61,519 nucleotides of DNA. Origin: an uncultured Fidelibacterota bacterium (lineage in GTDB: Bacteria > Marinisomatota > Marinisomatia > Marinisomatales > UBA1611). Of this stretch, positions 35,112 to 42,908 are shown piece after piece (the stretch's first letter is position 1; each line of letters opens with the position of its first letter). The notes under the pieces were generated by a model, which saw only the letters and a list, made by a program, of their open reading frames with translations, was not told the DNA's origin and made no database searches. Location of the stretch: NCBI GenBank assembly GCA_913043185.1, contig CAJWMI010000002.1, forward strand, positions 1-61,519. The letters are read 5' to 3'. A program made the translations under genes and the position numbers.

Positions 35112-36398
35112 ATGAGATTATTAAAGTATAAAAATTCAATAATAGTTGGTTTTATTTTCATTATCACCATGTGCGTTCCACCACAGGATAAATCCGATGC
35201 GGATTTTGCAAAAGAAAAAGCCAGACTAGATTCTTTAAGAGATGTAAGGTGTCCTAGGTTAATGAGCAGTGCTGCAGAATATTATCGTAATCGTGATTGG
35301 AAACAAACAATTAGAGTATACAGCGAGATCACTGATTTAGACTGTGATGAGTGGAATGTTGTTTATGCTCCACCAGAGGAGATATATCAGTATTACTCTT
35401 TCGCATATACTCAAATAGGAAGGTTTGATAGTGCAGAGTATGTACTACTTGATGGGCTGCAAAAAATACCTCAGAATATTCAACTAAGAAAACAACTCGC
35501 ATATGCATACAAAAGACAAGGTAAAACAGATAAAGAGATCATTGAATATGAACGTCTAGTTGATATTGCACCAGATGATATAGGCATACTGAATGATCTA
35601 GCAAAAATATATAAAGACCAGAGTAAGTATGATGATCAGATTATTATTCTTAAAAAGATCCTAAAGCTAGATGATACCAATGATATTGCCCAAAGTGAGT
35701 TAGCAATCGCATATGAAAATAGCGGTCGTGATCCATTAATAGTATATGAAAAGAGATATATGGATAATCCAGATAATATTAGTTATGGTCTTGATTATTC
35801 TGAAAGGTTAATCAAAGCCGATAGAGTTAATGAAGCCAAAGATATATTAAGAAGAATTATATCTAAAGAACCAACAAGCAAATTAGCTTATCAAAAACTT
35901 GGTAAAGTATGTTGGGAATCTGATGATCTAGATAATGCTGCATCTGCGTATGAGTCGTTATTCAAGATTGATCCTAGAGATGGCAAGGTTGCTATTGATA
36001 TATCTGATATTTATATAGACTCGGAAAATTTCGGGAAAGCTTTACGATGGGCAGATAAAGCAATCAATCTGATTGACAATAGTGGTAAGGGTTATGGTCA
36101 AAAAGGAGAAGTTTATTATAAAGGATGGGAAACTTTTAAAAATAATCCATTATCAGTGGACGATAGAATTGTTGCAAAACTTGCTTACAATAATTTTTTA
36201 AAAGCTGAAAAATTAAATTATCGCGGTTTCAGCAGATCTAAATACCTGAATGAAAATTCTAAAGATTTACTCTATGGTAAAGCTCAATGGTTTATGGCAG
36301 AAGATAAAGTAAAAAGATCTGGTGTTATTCGTACTACAACATCTAGCTACGATTGGGTCACAGATGAACTATCACCTGAAAAAGGTTGGAAAAAATAA
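35112..36398 (+). CDS. TPR-repeat lipoprotein
   Basis: A 428-residue protein with a lipobox in FIITMC (Cys about 20). It has at least seven TPR-like units: YYRNRDWKQTIRVYSEI, YSFAYTQIGRFDSAEYVL, QLAYAYKRQGKTDKEIIEYE, LAKIYKDQSKYDDQIIIL, LAIAYENSG, KLGKVCWESDDLDNAASAYE and DISDIYIDSENFGKALRWAD. It should be a periplasm-facing scaffold on the inner or outer membrane, possibly part of outer-membrane protein biogenesis with the barrel gene upstream. It abuts glyA without a gap. Confidence 0.8.
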   Translation: MRLLKYKNSIIVGFIFIITMCVPPQDKSDADFAKEKARLDSLRDVRCPRLMSSAAEYYRNRDWKQTIRVYSEITDLDCDEWNVVYAPPEEIYQYYSFAYTQIGRFDSAEYVLLDGLQKIPQNIQLRKQLAYAYKRQGKTDKEIIEYERLVDIAPDDIGILNDLAKIYKDQSKYDDQIIILKKILKLDDTNDIAQSELAIAYENSGRDPLIVYEKRYMDNPDNISYGLDYSERLIKADRVNEAKDILRRIISKEPTSKLAYQKLGKVCWESDDLDNAASAYESLFKIDPRDGKVAIDISDIYIDSENFGKALRWADKAINLIDNSGKGYGQKGEVYYKGWETFKNNPLSVDDRIVAKLAYNNFLKAEKLNYRGFSRSKYLNENSKDLLYGKAQWFMAEDKVKRSGVIRTTTSSYDWVTDELSPEKGWKK

Positions 36399-37697
36399 TT
36401 GTCATATATTGAAAATATTGATCCTGAATTATATAGTATAATTCAAAAAGAACAAGATAGAGAGGACAACACATTAGAACTCATTGCATCTGAAAATTTT
36501 GCTAGTAAAGCGGTATTGGAAGCTGCCGGAGGGATAATGACCAATAAATATGCAGAAGGTTATCCTGGGAAGCGTTATTATGGTGGATGTGAGCATGTAG
36601 ATGAGGCAGAAGACTTAGCTAGAGAAAGATTAAAAAGGTTGTTTAATGTGGAATATGCTAATGTCCAGCCGCATTCTGGATCACAGGCTAATATGGCAAC
36701 CTTTATGACGTTTCTAGAGATAGGTGATACTGTAATGGGATTAGACTTATCTCATGGAGGGCATCTCACTCATGGAAGTCCTGTCAATTTTTCTGGTCAG
36801 CTCTATAATTTTATAAGTTATCATGTTGATAAAGATACTGGAAGAGTAGATTTTGATGAGGTTAGCTCACTAGCGAATAAATATAAGCCCAAAATGATAA
36901 TATGTGGTGGAAGTGCCTATCCACGATTTATTGAGTTTGATAAATTTTATGAGATCGCAAAAGAAAATGATGCCTATTTAATGGCAGATATTGCTCACCC
37001 AAGTGGTTTGATTGCTGCCGGGATGCACCCTTCTCCTATGGAGTTCTGTGATGTTATTACGAGTACCACTCATAAAACATTGCGTGGTCCAAGAGGTGGT
37101 ATTATTATGATGGGTAAAGATAAGGAAAACCTATGGGGTAAGGTTGCACCAAAATCAGGCAGAGTAAAGATGATCTCAGAGGTACTTGATTCAACAGTTA
37201 TGCCTGGAATGCAGGGCGGGCCTTTAATGCATATAATTTCAGCAAAGGCTATAGCATTCGGAGAAGCGCTTAAAGATGAATTTAAAGTATATACTCAGCA
37301 AATAGTTAATAACGCAAAAACTATGGCAGAATCTTTTATGGAATTAGACTATGATTTAGTATCTGATGGTACAGATACACATGTAATTCTTATTGACCTG
37401 ACAAACAAAAATATTTCTGGTAAAAAGGCTGAAAAAGTATTAGAAAACGCAGGTATTACAGTTAATAAAAATATGGTACCTTTCGATCAAAGAAGTCCGT
37501 TTATTACTAGTGGTATAAGGGTTGGGACACCTGCAATTACGACAAGAGCAATGGGTAAAGAAGAGATGAAAAATATTGTTAGCATGATTGACTCTGTAAT
37601 AAAAGATCCTGATAATAATAAAAATACCCATCGAATAAAAGCTGAGGTCATTAATCTTTGTGAATCATATCCTATATACAAAGAATTTTCAAGTTAA
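36399..37697 (+). CDS. glyA: Serine hydroxymethyltransferase
   Basis: A 432-residue PLP enzyme converting serine and tetrahydrofolate to glycine and 5,10-methylene-THF. Standard landmarks: [17 protein letters not shown] (about 26-42), [15 protein letters not shown] (about 48-62), [12 protein letters not shown] (about 89-100), [12 protein letters not shown] and the PLP-lysine motif [13 protein letters not shown] (about 222-234). The start is TTG 36399, immediately after the previous stop. The C-terminus overlaps the TatT-like gene by 38 bases. Confidence 0.96.
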   Translation: MSYIENIDPELYSIIQKEQDREDNTLELIASENFASKAVLEAAGGIMTNKYAEGYPGKRYYGGCEHVDEAEDLARERLKRLFNVEYANVQPHSGSQANMATFMTFLEIGDTVMGLDLSHGGHLTHGSPVNFSGQLYNFISYHVDKDTGRVDFDEVSSLANKYKPKMIICGGSAYPRFIEFDKFYEIAKENDAYLMADIAHPSGLIAAGMHPSPMEFCDVITSTTHKTLRGPRGGIIMMGKDKENLWGKVAPKSGRVKMISEVLDSTVMPGMQGGPLMHIISAKAIAFGEALKDEFKVYTQQIVNNAKTMAESFMELDYDLVSDGTDTHVILIDLTNKNISGKKAEKVLENAGITVNKNMVPFDQRSPFITSGIRVGTPAITTRAMGKEEMKNIVSMIDSVIKDPDNNKNTHRIKAEVINLCESYPIYKEFSS

Positions 37698-38547
37698 AAC
37701 AATAGGTTTACTATTTGTTTTAGCTTATTTCTTTTCATGTAGTCCCACGGTTTATATGCTCGAACACAAACCAAAATTTGCTGGTCAGGTATATAGAAAG
37801 AGTGTTGTTAATAAAACCCGGAATAAAATAAGTAATTCAGGAGATAATCCATTCTTGCTTAGAAATGGAGTCGAAGAGCTAACCACATACGCATTTGGCT
37901 TTTTGATGGAAGAATCTGATAGAGCTATGCTAGATAATTATTCTAAGGCTAAAGAACTTGAGTCTCAAGCGCATCAATATTTTAGTGAGGCTGTAGAATA
38001 CGGTGAGTCTGCACTTGATATTTTGTATGAGAATTATATAGAATGGGTCAGTGATAATAGTGGTGATATTATTTTGACTCCTAATTCTGAAGATCTTGAA
38101 CTTTTTTATTGGACTGCAGCAGCATACGGAGGCGCGATCAGTTCCAGTGGTGGAAACCCAACATGGATAATTAAACTTCCAAGAGTTGGTAAATTATTAA
38201 ATAGTATTGTCGCTATAGATTCTTCATGGAATCATGGTGCAGCGCTGGTAGCACTAATATCTTTTACGATGAATAATCCTTTAATATCTTCTGATGAGGC
38301 TAATAAAATTTCAAAAAATCTATTTACTGAGGCTGTGCATGCCTCTCAGGGATTAGACATGGGTCCATATTTGACCTATGCTGAGTCTGTTTCAAAAGTA
38401 AGACAGGATAAAGAAGAATTTATTGAACTGGTAAATGAGGCTCTAAAGATTGATATCTTATCAGCAAAAGATTTTCAATTAACCAATACAATTAGTAGGA
38501 ACCGAGCAGAGTGGCTTTTAGAAAATATTGATGAGTTCTTTTACTAA
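37660..38547 (+). CDS. TRAP transporter TatT-type TPR lipoprotein
   Basis: A 295-residue lipoprotein (lipobox YFFSC, Cys about 27) made of helical repeats. Its features match the TatT component described from Treponema: an N-terminal segment with VYMLEHKP, the long first helices [23 protein letters not shown], then [15 protein letters not shown]. TatT trimers bind the TRAP periplasmic ligand-binding protein. The neighbouring genes are exactly a TRAP solute-binding protein and a fused TRAP permease, which supports the call. It starts inside the end of glyA. Confidence 0.82.
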   Translation: MNHILYTKNFQVKTIGLLFVLAYFFSCSPTVYMLEHKPKFAGQVYRKSVVNKTRNKISNSGDNPFLLRNGVEELTTYAFGFLMEESDRAMLDNYSKAKELESQAHQYFSEAVEYGESALDILYENYIEWVSDNSGDIILTPNSEDLELFYWTAAAYGGAISSSGGNPTWIIKLPRVGKLLNSIVAIDSSWNHGAALVALISFTMNNPLISSDEANKISKNLFTEAVHASQGLDMGPYLTYAESVSKVRQDKEEFIELVNEALKIDILSAKDFQLTNTISRNRAEWLLENIDEFFY

Positions 38548-38561
38548 AGAAAGTATAATAA

Positions 38562-39563
38562 ATGAAAAAAATAATACTATTAATCACTTGTTTTTTTATC
38601 TTTTGTACTGACTCTGTCATTGCAAGAAAGACAATAATAAAAATGGCTACACTTGCTCCGGAGGGTACGCCATGGTATGCACTGATTGCAAAAATGGGAG
38701 AAAGATGGAGCGAGGAAACAAATGGAAATATTAGACTCCGGATATATCCTGGCGGCATTGTTGGCGATGAGCGTGACATGATAAGAAAAATGAGAATAGG
38801 ACAGATCCATGGAGCTGCAATTTCTGCAGAAGGATTGAGCGAGGTAAACCCTCAATACACCTACTGTTTTATACCTCTATTTTTTCAAGGATATGATGAC
38901 ATTGATTTCATTAGAAACCAAATTAAAGATGATCTTGTCAGTGGTGCTGAAAAGAATGGTGTAAAGATATTAACAATGGTTGATGTTGGATGGGTATATT
39001 GGTTTACCTCAAATCCAATAATTACTCCAGACGATTTAAGATCTCAAAAGATATGGACCTGGGCAGGTGATTATAAAACCGCAAAATTATGGGATGAAGC
39101 AGGATTTAATGCTATACCGTTATCCGTACCGGATGTGCACTCTAGCTTGCAGACTGGATTGGTAAATGCGATGGCATTTCCGCCTTTGTATGTAGCGGCA
39201 AATCAATATTTTGGTATCACATCCAATATGTTGAATATGAAGTGGGGCATACTAACTGCTGCTCTGGTAATAGATATTAAAGTATGGAATAAAATAAAGC
39301 CTAAATATCAAGAAATAATGACTAAGGTCTCTGATGAGATTGGTATTGAATATCAACTTAATAACCGCCAAGAGGCAGATAATGCTGTTGAGGTAATGAA
39401 AGAATATGGGCTTAAGGTTCATGATTTAACAGCTAAGCAGCTAAATGAATGGAATACGCTAGTAGAGTCAATGTATCCACTCATTAGAGGTAATATTGTT
39501 CAGAAAGAAATATTTGATCGAGTCATCAAGCTAAAAGACAGCATGCCATCTGCCAAGCAATAA
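38562..39563 (+). CDS. TRAP transporter solute-binding protein (DctP/TatP family)
   Basis: A 333-residue exported binding protein (signal peptide about 1-21). It has the DctP-type start KMATLAPEGTPWYALIAKMGERW, a mid-protein GGIVGDERDMIRKMRIGQIHGAA, and the hinge-region motif LSVPDVHSSLQTGLVNAM, where family members have an Arg or polar ligand residue. The lack of the classic carboxylate-binding Arg at the usual position suggests a non-dicarboxylate ligand, possibly hydrophobic as proposed for TatP. It forms an operon with TatT and the fused permease (15-base gaps). Confidence 0.87.
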   Translation: MKKIILLITCFFIFCTDSVIARKTIIKMATLAPEGTPWYALIAKMGERWSEETNGNIRLRIYPGGIVGDERDMIRKMRIGQIHGAAISAEGLSEVNPQYTYCFIPLFFQGYDDIDFIRNQIKDDLVSGAEKNGVKILTMVDVGWVYWFTSNPIITPDDLRSQKIWTWAGDYKTAKLWDEAGFNAIPLSVPDVHSSLQTGLVNAMAFPPLYVAANQYFGITSNMLNMKWGILTAALVIDIKVWNKIKPKYQEIMTKVSDEIGIEYQLNNRQEADNAVEVMKEYGLKVHDLTAKQLNEWNTLVESMYPLIRGNIVQKEIFDRVIKLKDSMPSAKQ

Positions 39564-39579
39564 TGATATTGAATCAATT

Positions 39580-41382
39580 TTGAAAATTATTAATAAGATT
39601 GAAAATTTTGTTGCATGCATAATATTCATATTATTAGTATTACTCCCATTTTCTGATTTAATCATCAGAGAAATAATTCGTCCTTTTTTCTCCGGATTAG
39701 CAAAAATCCCTGCATCACAAACTTTAGTTTCTCATTTAACGCTTTTGATTGGTTTTAGTGGTGCAGTTATTGCTTCTAGAGATAATAAACTGTTATCGCT
39801 GTCCAATACGTCACTTTTTAATGATAAAGTATCAGGTTTTAGTAGACACGTTACCAAATGGGTCAGCGTTATTACTGTTTTACTTTTGGCTATTGGCAGT
39901 CTTGACCTAGTTCTTATTGAACTGTCTTTCCAATATCCAGTTTTTATTGCACCTAGTTTACCTCGTTGGATATTTCAGGCCGCCATGCCACTAGGATATT
40001 TTATTATTTTTATTCATATAGCAGGAAAAATGAGATGTAATATTTTTTCCTTGAGTGGCCTACTTACTATTCTATTGATTATTATATTTTTGGTGTCTCA
40101 GGATGTTCTTAGAGAAAATGGATTTATTCTTACACTAGGTATAATTATATTTATTTTTTCTGTGTTAAATGGTGCTCCTATTTTCACAGTTCTAGCAGGT
40201 CTTGGAGTTCTACTTTTTTGGTTTGATTATGTACCCATTTCAGCTGTGATTGCAGAAGCATATCGTATCGTTGTTTCTCCACACCTAGCTACAATTCCAT
40301 TATTTACACTTGCGGGATATTTTTTAGCCGAGAGTAGAGCATCAGACCGGTTGGTTAATGTTTTTAAAGCCTTATTTGGTTGGCTTCCAGGTGGAACGCC
40401 TGTGATAGTGTTATTAATATGTGGCTTTTTTACTGCACTAACTGGAGGATCTGGTGTGACTATTCTTGCCTTAGGGGGCTTACTTTTCCCAATGCTGATA
40501 AAAGATGGATACAAGAAAAAGTTTTCCTTAGGCCTAATTACAGCTTCTGGTTCAATTGGTTTATTATTTCCTCCAAGCTTACCTCTAATTCTTTATGGTG
40601 TAACTGCAGGTATTTCGATAAAAAGTATATTTATTGCTGGGATTTTTCCAGGTATATTTTTAATTATAGTATTATCACTATGGACATTTTACTCTGGCGA
40701 ATTAGATAAGGTTGAAATAAAGAAATTCAATTTGAATGAGTCAATTAAAGCCTGTTGGGAGACGAAGTGGGAATTATTTATTCCTTTCATAGTGCTCTAT
40801 GGTATTTTTGGTGGGCATGCAAAATTAGTAGAAACAGCTGCCTTTACAGTAGTTTATATTTTTCTAATTGAGACTTTTATTTACAAAGATATAAACATTA
40901 AAGATATTGTTAATATAATTGTTTCTTGTGCTACTTTAGTTGGTGGAGTATTGATAATTATCGGTGCTGCTATGGGTCTGACTAGTTACATGGTTGATGC
41001 GCAAATACCGATGAAGATTTTATCTGTAATGAAAGAGCTGGTAAGCTCAAAATATGTATTTCTAATACTGTTAAATATTTTTCTATTAATTATTGGGTGC
41101 CTGATGGATATTTTTAGTGCAATCATTATCGTTGTACCTCTGATTGCTCCATTGGGGCTGCACTATGGCGTAGATCCAATTCATCTGGCAATAATTTTTA
41201 TTGCTAATTTAGAGCTCGGATATCTGACGCCTCCAGTCGGTATGAACCTCTTTTTATCAGCATATAGGTTTGATGAAAAGATGCCTGAAATATATAAGTC
41301 AACCTTTCCGTTTTTTATCGTTCTGCTGGTTGCGGTGTTATTTATAACCTATTTCCCACAATTGACACTTTGGTTATTATAG
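39580..41382 (+). CDS. TRAP transporter fused permease (DctQ-DctM)
   Basis: A 600-residue membrane protein. Residues about 1-160 form the four-helix small subunit DctQ (LPFSDLIIREIIRPFF early). Residues about 170-600 are the large subunit DctM with many helices and the family motifs FTLAGYFLAESRASDRL, GGSGVTILALGGLLFPML and the C-terminal ELGYLTPPVGMNLFLSAYRF. It is a Na+- or H+-coupled importer working with the two upstream genes. Start TTG 39580, 16 bases after the previous stop. The fusion of Q and M is common in this subfamily. Confidence 0.93.
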   Translation: MKIINKIENFVACIIFILLVLLPFSDLIIREIIRPFFSGLAKIPASQTLVSHLTLLIGFSGAVIASRDNKLLSLSNTSLFNDKVSGFSRHVTKWVSVITVLLLAIGSLDLVLIELSFQYPVFIAPSLPRWIFQAAMPLGYFIIFIHIAGKMRCNIFSLSGLLTILLIIIFLVSQDVLRENGFILTLGIIIFIFSVLNGAPIFTVLAGLGVLLFWFDYVPISAVIAEAYRIVVSPHLATIPLFTLAGYFLAESRASDRLVNVFKALFGWLPGGTPVIVLLICGFFTALTGGSGVTILALGGLLFPMLIKDGYKKKFSLGLITASGSIGLLFPPSLPLILYGVTAGISIKSIFIAGIFPGIFLIIVLSLWTFYSGELDKVEIKKFNLNESIKACWETKWELFIPFIVLYGIFGGHAKLVETAAFTVVYIFLIETFIYKDINIKDIVNIIVSCATLVGGVLIIIGAAMGLTSYMVDAQIPMKILSVMKELVSSKYVFLILLNIFLLIIGCLMDIFSAIIIVVPLIAPLGLHYGVDPIHLAIIFIANLELGYLTPPVGMNLFLSAYRFDEKMPEIYKSTFPFFIVLLVAVLFITYFPQLTLWLL

Positions 41383-41412
41383 AATAACTAAAATTATTAA
41401 GATAAACATTTC

Positions 41413-41442
41413 TTGACACTGAGATTATTCATGGAATATATT
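41413..41442 (+). promoter_or_regulatory. Probable sigma-70 promoter of the PorV-like gene
   Basis: A perfect -35 TTGACA (41413-41418) is followed after 17-18 bases by ATATAT/TATATT (41436-41442) as -10. It lies 100 bases before the ATG of the PorV-like gene, in a 163-base gap after the TRAP operon, and no other candidate in this gap is as good. Confidence 0.6.
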
Positions 41443-41489
41443 TGCCGTCCAAATTATAGGAGTACTAGTATAGACTAAACGCTATTTTC

Positions 41490-41510
41490 ATCCCCTAGGA
41501 AAGAGGGGAT
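41490..41510 (+). promoter_or_regulatory. 5'-leader hairpin of the PorV-like gene
   Basis: A perfect 7-bp stem ATCCCCT/AGGGGAT with a 7-base loop lies in the predicted leader, 35 bases before the ATG. It lacks a T-tract, so it is not a terminator; an mRNA-stabilising or regulatory hairpin is likely. A strong ribosome-binding site AAGGAGAT follows at 41533-41540. Confidence 0.5.
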
Positions 41511-41545
41511 AATACACTAAATTAATACTATCAAGGAGATCATCC

Positions 41546-42898
41546 ATGAAGCGTTTCATCGTAGTACTCATTGTATTACATATATTTACACGTCTGCTCA
41601 TCGCCCAGAGTGAGGCTGGTGCGATATTTCTACTTATAGCTCCTGGCGCTAGAGCTGGTGGAATGGGAGAAGCACAGGTAGCAGTCGCAAACGATGCATA
41701 TGCCAGCTACTGGAACCCGGCAGGCTTAGGGTTTTTAAAAGGATCTGAAGCGGCGCTAATGCATGTGAATTGGCTACCCGGTTTAGCCGATGATATGTAT
41801 TATGAATTCTTTGGATTTAGAAAACATTACAATACTCTAGGTACCTTGGGAGGTCACATCATATTTCTTAATCTTGGAGAACAGGTAAGGACAAGCGAGA
41901 TTGGTGAAGAGCTTGGAACCTTCACAAGCTATATGACAGCATTTTCATTGTCCTATGGAGCTTTGATATCTGAAAAGAAATCTTTTGGAATTAATGCAAA
42001 AATCTCATACCAGCATTTGGTCGAAATTGGAGCAGGAAGTGAAAAAGGAAAAGGTACATCATTAGACTTTGGTTTTGATATTGGTTACTTACAAAAAGAT
42101 TGGCTAATCGATGACCTTGATATTGGTTTTAATTTATCTAACATCGGACCAAAAGTTTCCTTTATTGATCCGGACCAAGCAGATCCTCAACCGACAAATC
42201 TGACTTTGGGATTAAACTATGGGATTGTAAATACTGAATATAATAAACTAAATCTAGTTTATGATGTAGATAAATTGCTTGTTGCCTCTTACCCTGATAT
42301 GGACTGGGATGACAATGGATATATTGGTGGCTATGATGAAGATGGGAACCAGAGTCCTGGAAATGATTATAATAAAAAAGGACAGATAGAAATTGCTCAT
42401 ACAGATCCTATATATTTAGCATTATTTACCTCATGGGTAGATGATTGGTTTCTAGGTGGTGATATTGACCGAGCAATATCAGGCGAGTATGGAGACAAAA
42501 TTATTGGAGGGTGGACCTGGGATGAGTCGATGGATCTTAATGAAAATAATAAGCCCGATGCAAATGAAATGGTCCGAACAGATGATATTAATCCTGGCGA
42601 TCAAGGCTGGGGAAAGTACAATGAATGGGGCCAGAAAGAGGTTGGTAATAGCGAAGATCGCAGCCTTTCGGATGAATTAGATAAACTAGTCCATAATTTT
42701 GGTCTTGAATATTGGTATGGGAAGTATTTTGCGATACGTACTGGTTATTATTATGATAAAACAGGGAAAATAAGTAACCCAACTTTTGGGATAGGTTTAA
42801 GATTTGCTGGCTATGGTTTTGATTTTGGATACACATATGGAGAGCCAGGACATCCGCTAACAAATACGATGAGATTCTCACTCAATATGGAATATTAG
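41546..42898 (+). CDS. PorV-like outer-membrane barrel protein
   Basis: A 450-residue FadL-fold protein of the PorV/PorQ (UPF0164-like) group. After a signal peptide (about 1-21) comes the family start GAIFLLIAPGARAGGMGEAQVA, then ANDAYASYWNPAGLGFL; strands run to a terminal Tyr. PorV is the shuttle/attachment component of T9SS that receives cargo with C-terminal sorting domains; a candidate cargo is encoded directly downstream. Two inserts look like calcium loops: DWDDNGYIGGYDEDGN (about 253-268) and DLNENNKPDANE (about 331-342). It has its own promoter and a strong ribosome-binding site. Confidence 0.85.
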   Translation: MKRFIVVLIVLHIFTRLLIAQSEAGAIFLLIAPGARAGGMGEAQVAVANDAYASYWNPAGLGFLKGSEAALMHVNWLPGLADDMYYEFFGFRKHYNTLGTLGGHIIFLNLGEQVRTSEIGEELGTFTSYMTAFSLSYGALISEKKSFGINAKISYQHLVEIGAGSEKGKGTSLDFGFDIGYLQKDWLIDDLDIGFNLSNIGPKVSFIDPDQADPQPTNLTLGLNYGIVNTEYNKLNLVYDVDKLLVASYPDMDWDDNGYIGGYDEDGNQSPGNDYNKKGQIEIAHTDPIYLALFTSWVDDWFLGGDIDRAISGEYGDKIIGGWTWDESMDLNENNKPDANEMVRTDDINPGDQGWGKYNEWGQKEVGNSEDRSLSDELDKLVHNFGLEYWYGKYFAIRTGYYYDKTGKISNPTFGIGLRFAGYGFDFGYTYGEPGHPLTNTMRFSLNMEY

Positions 42899-42908
42899 TC
42901 AATTTTCT

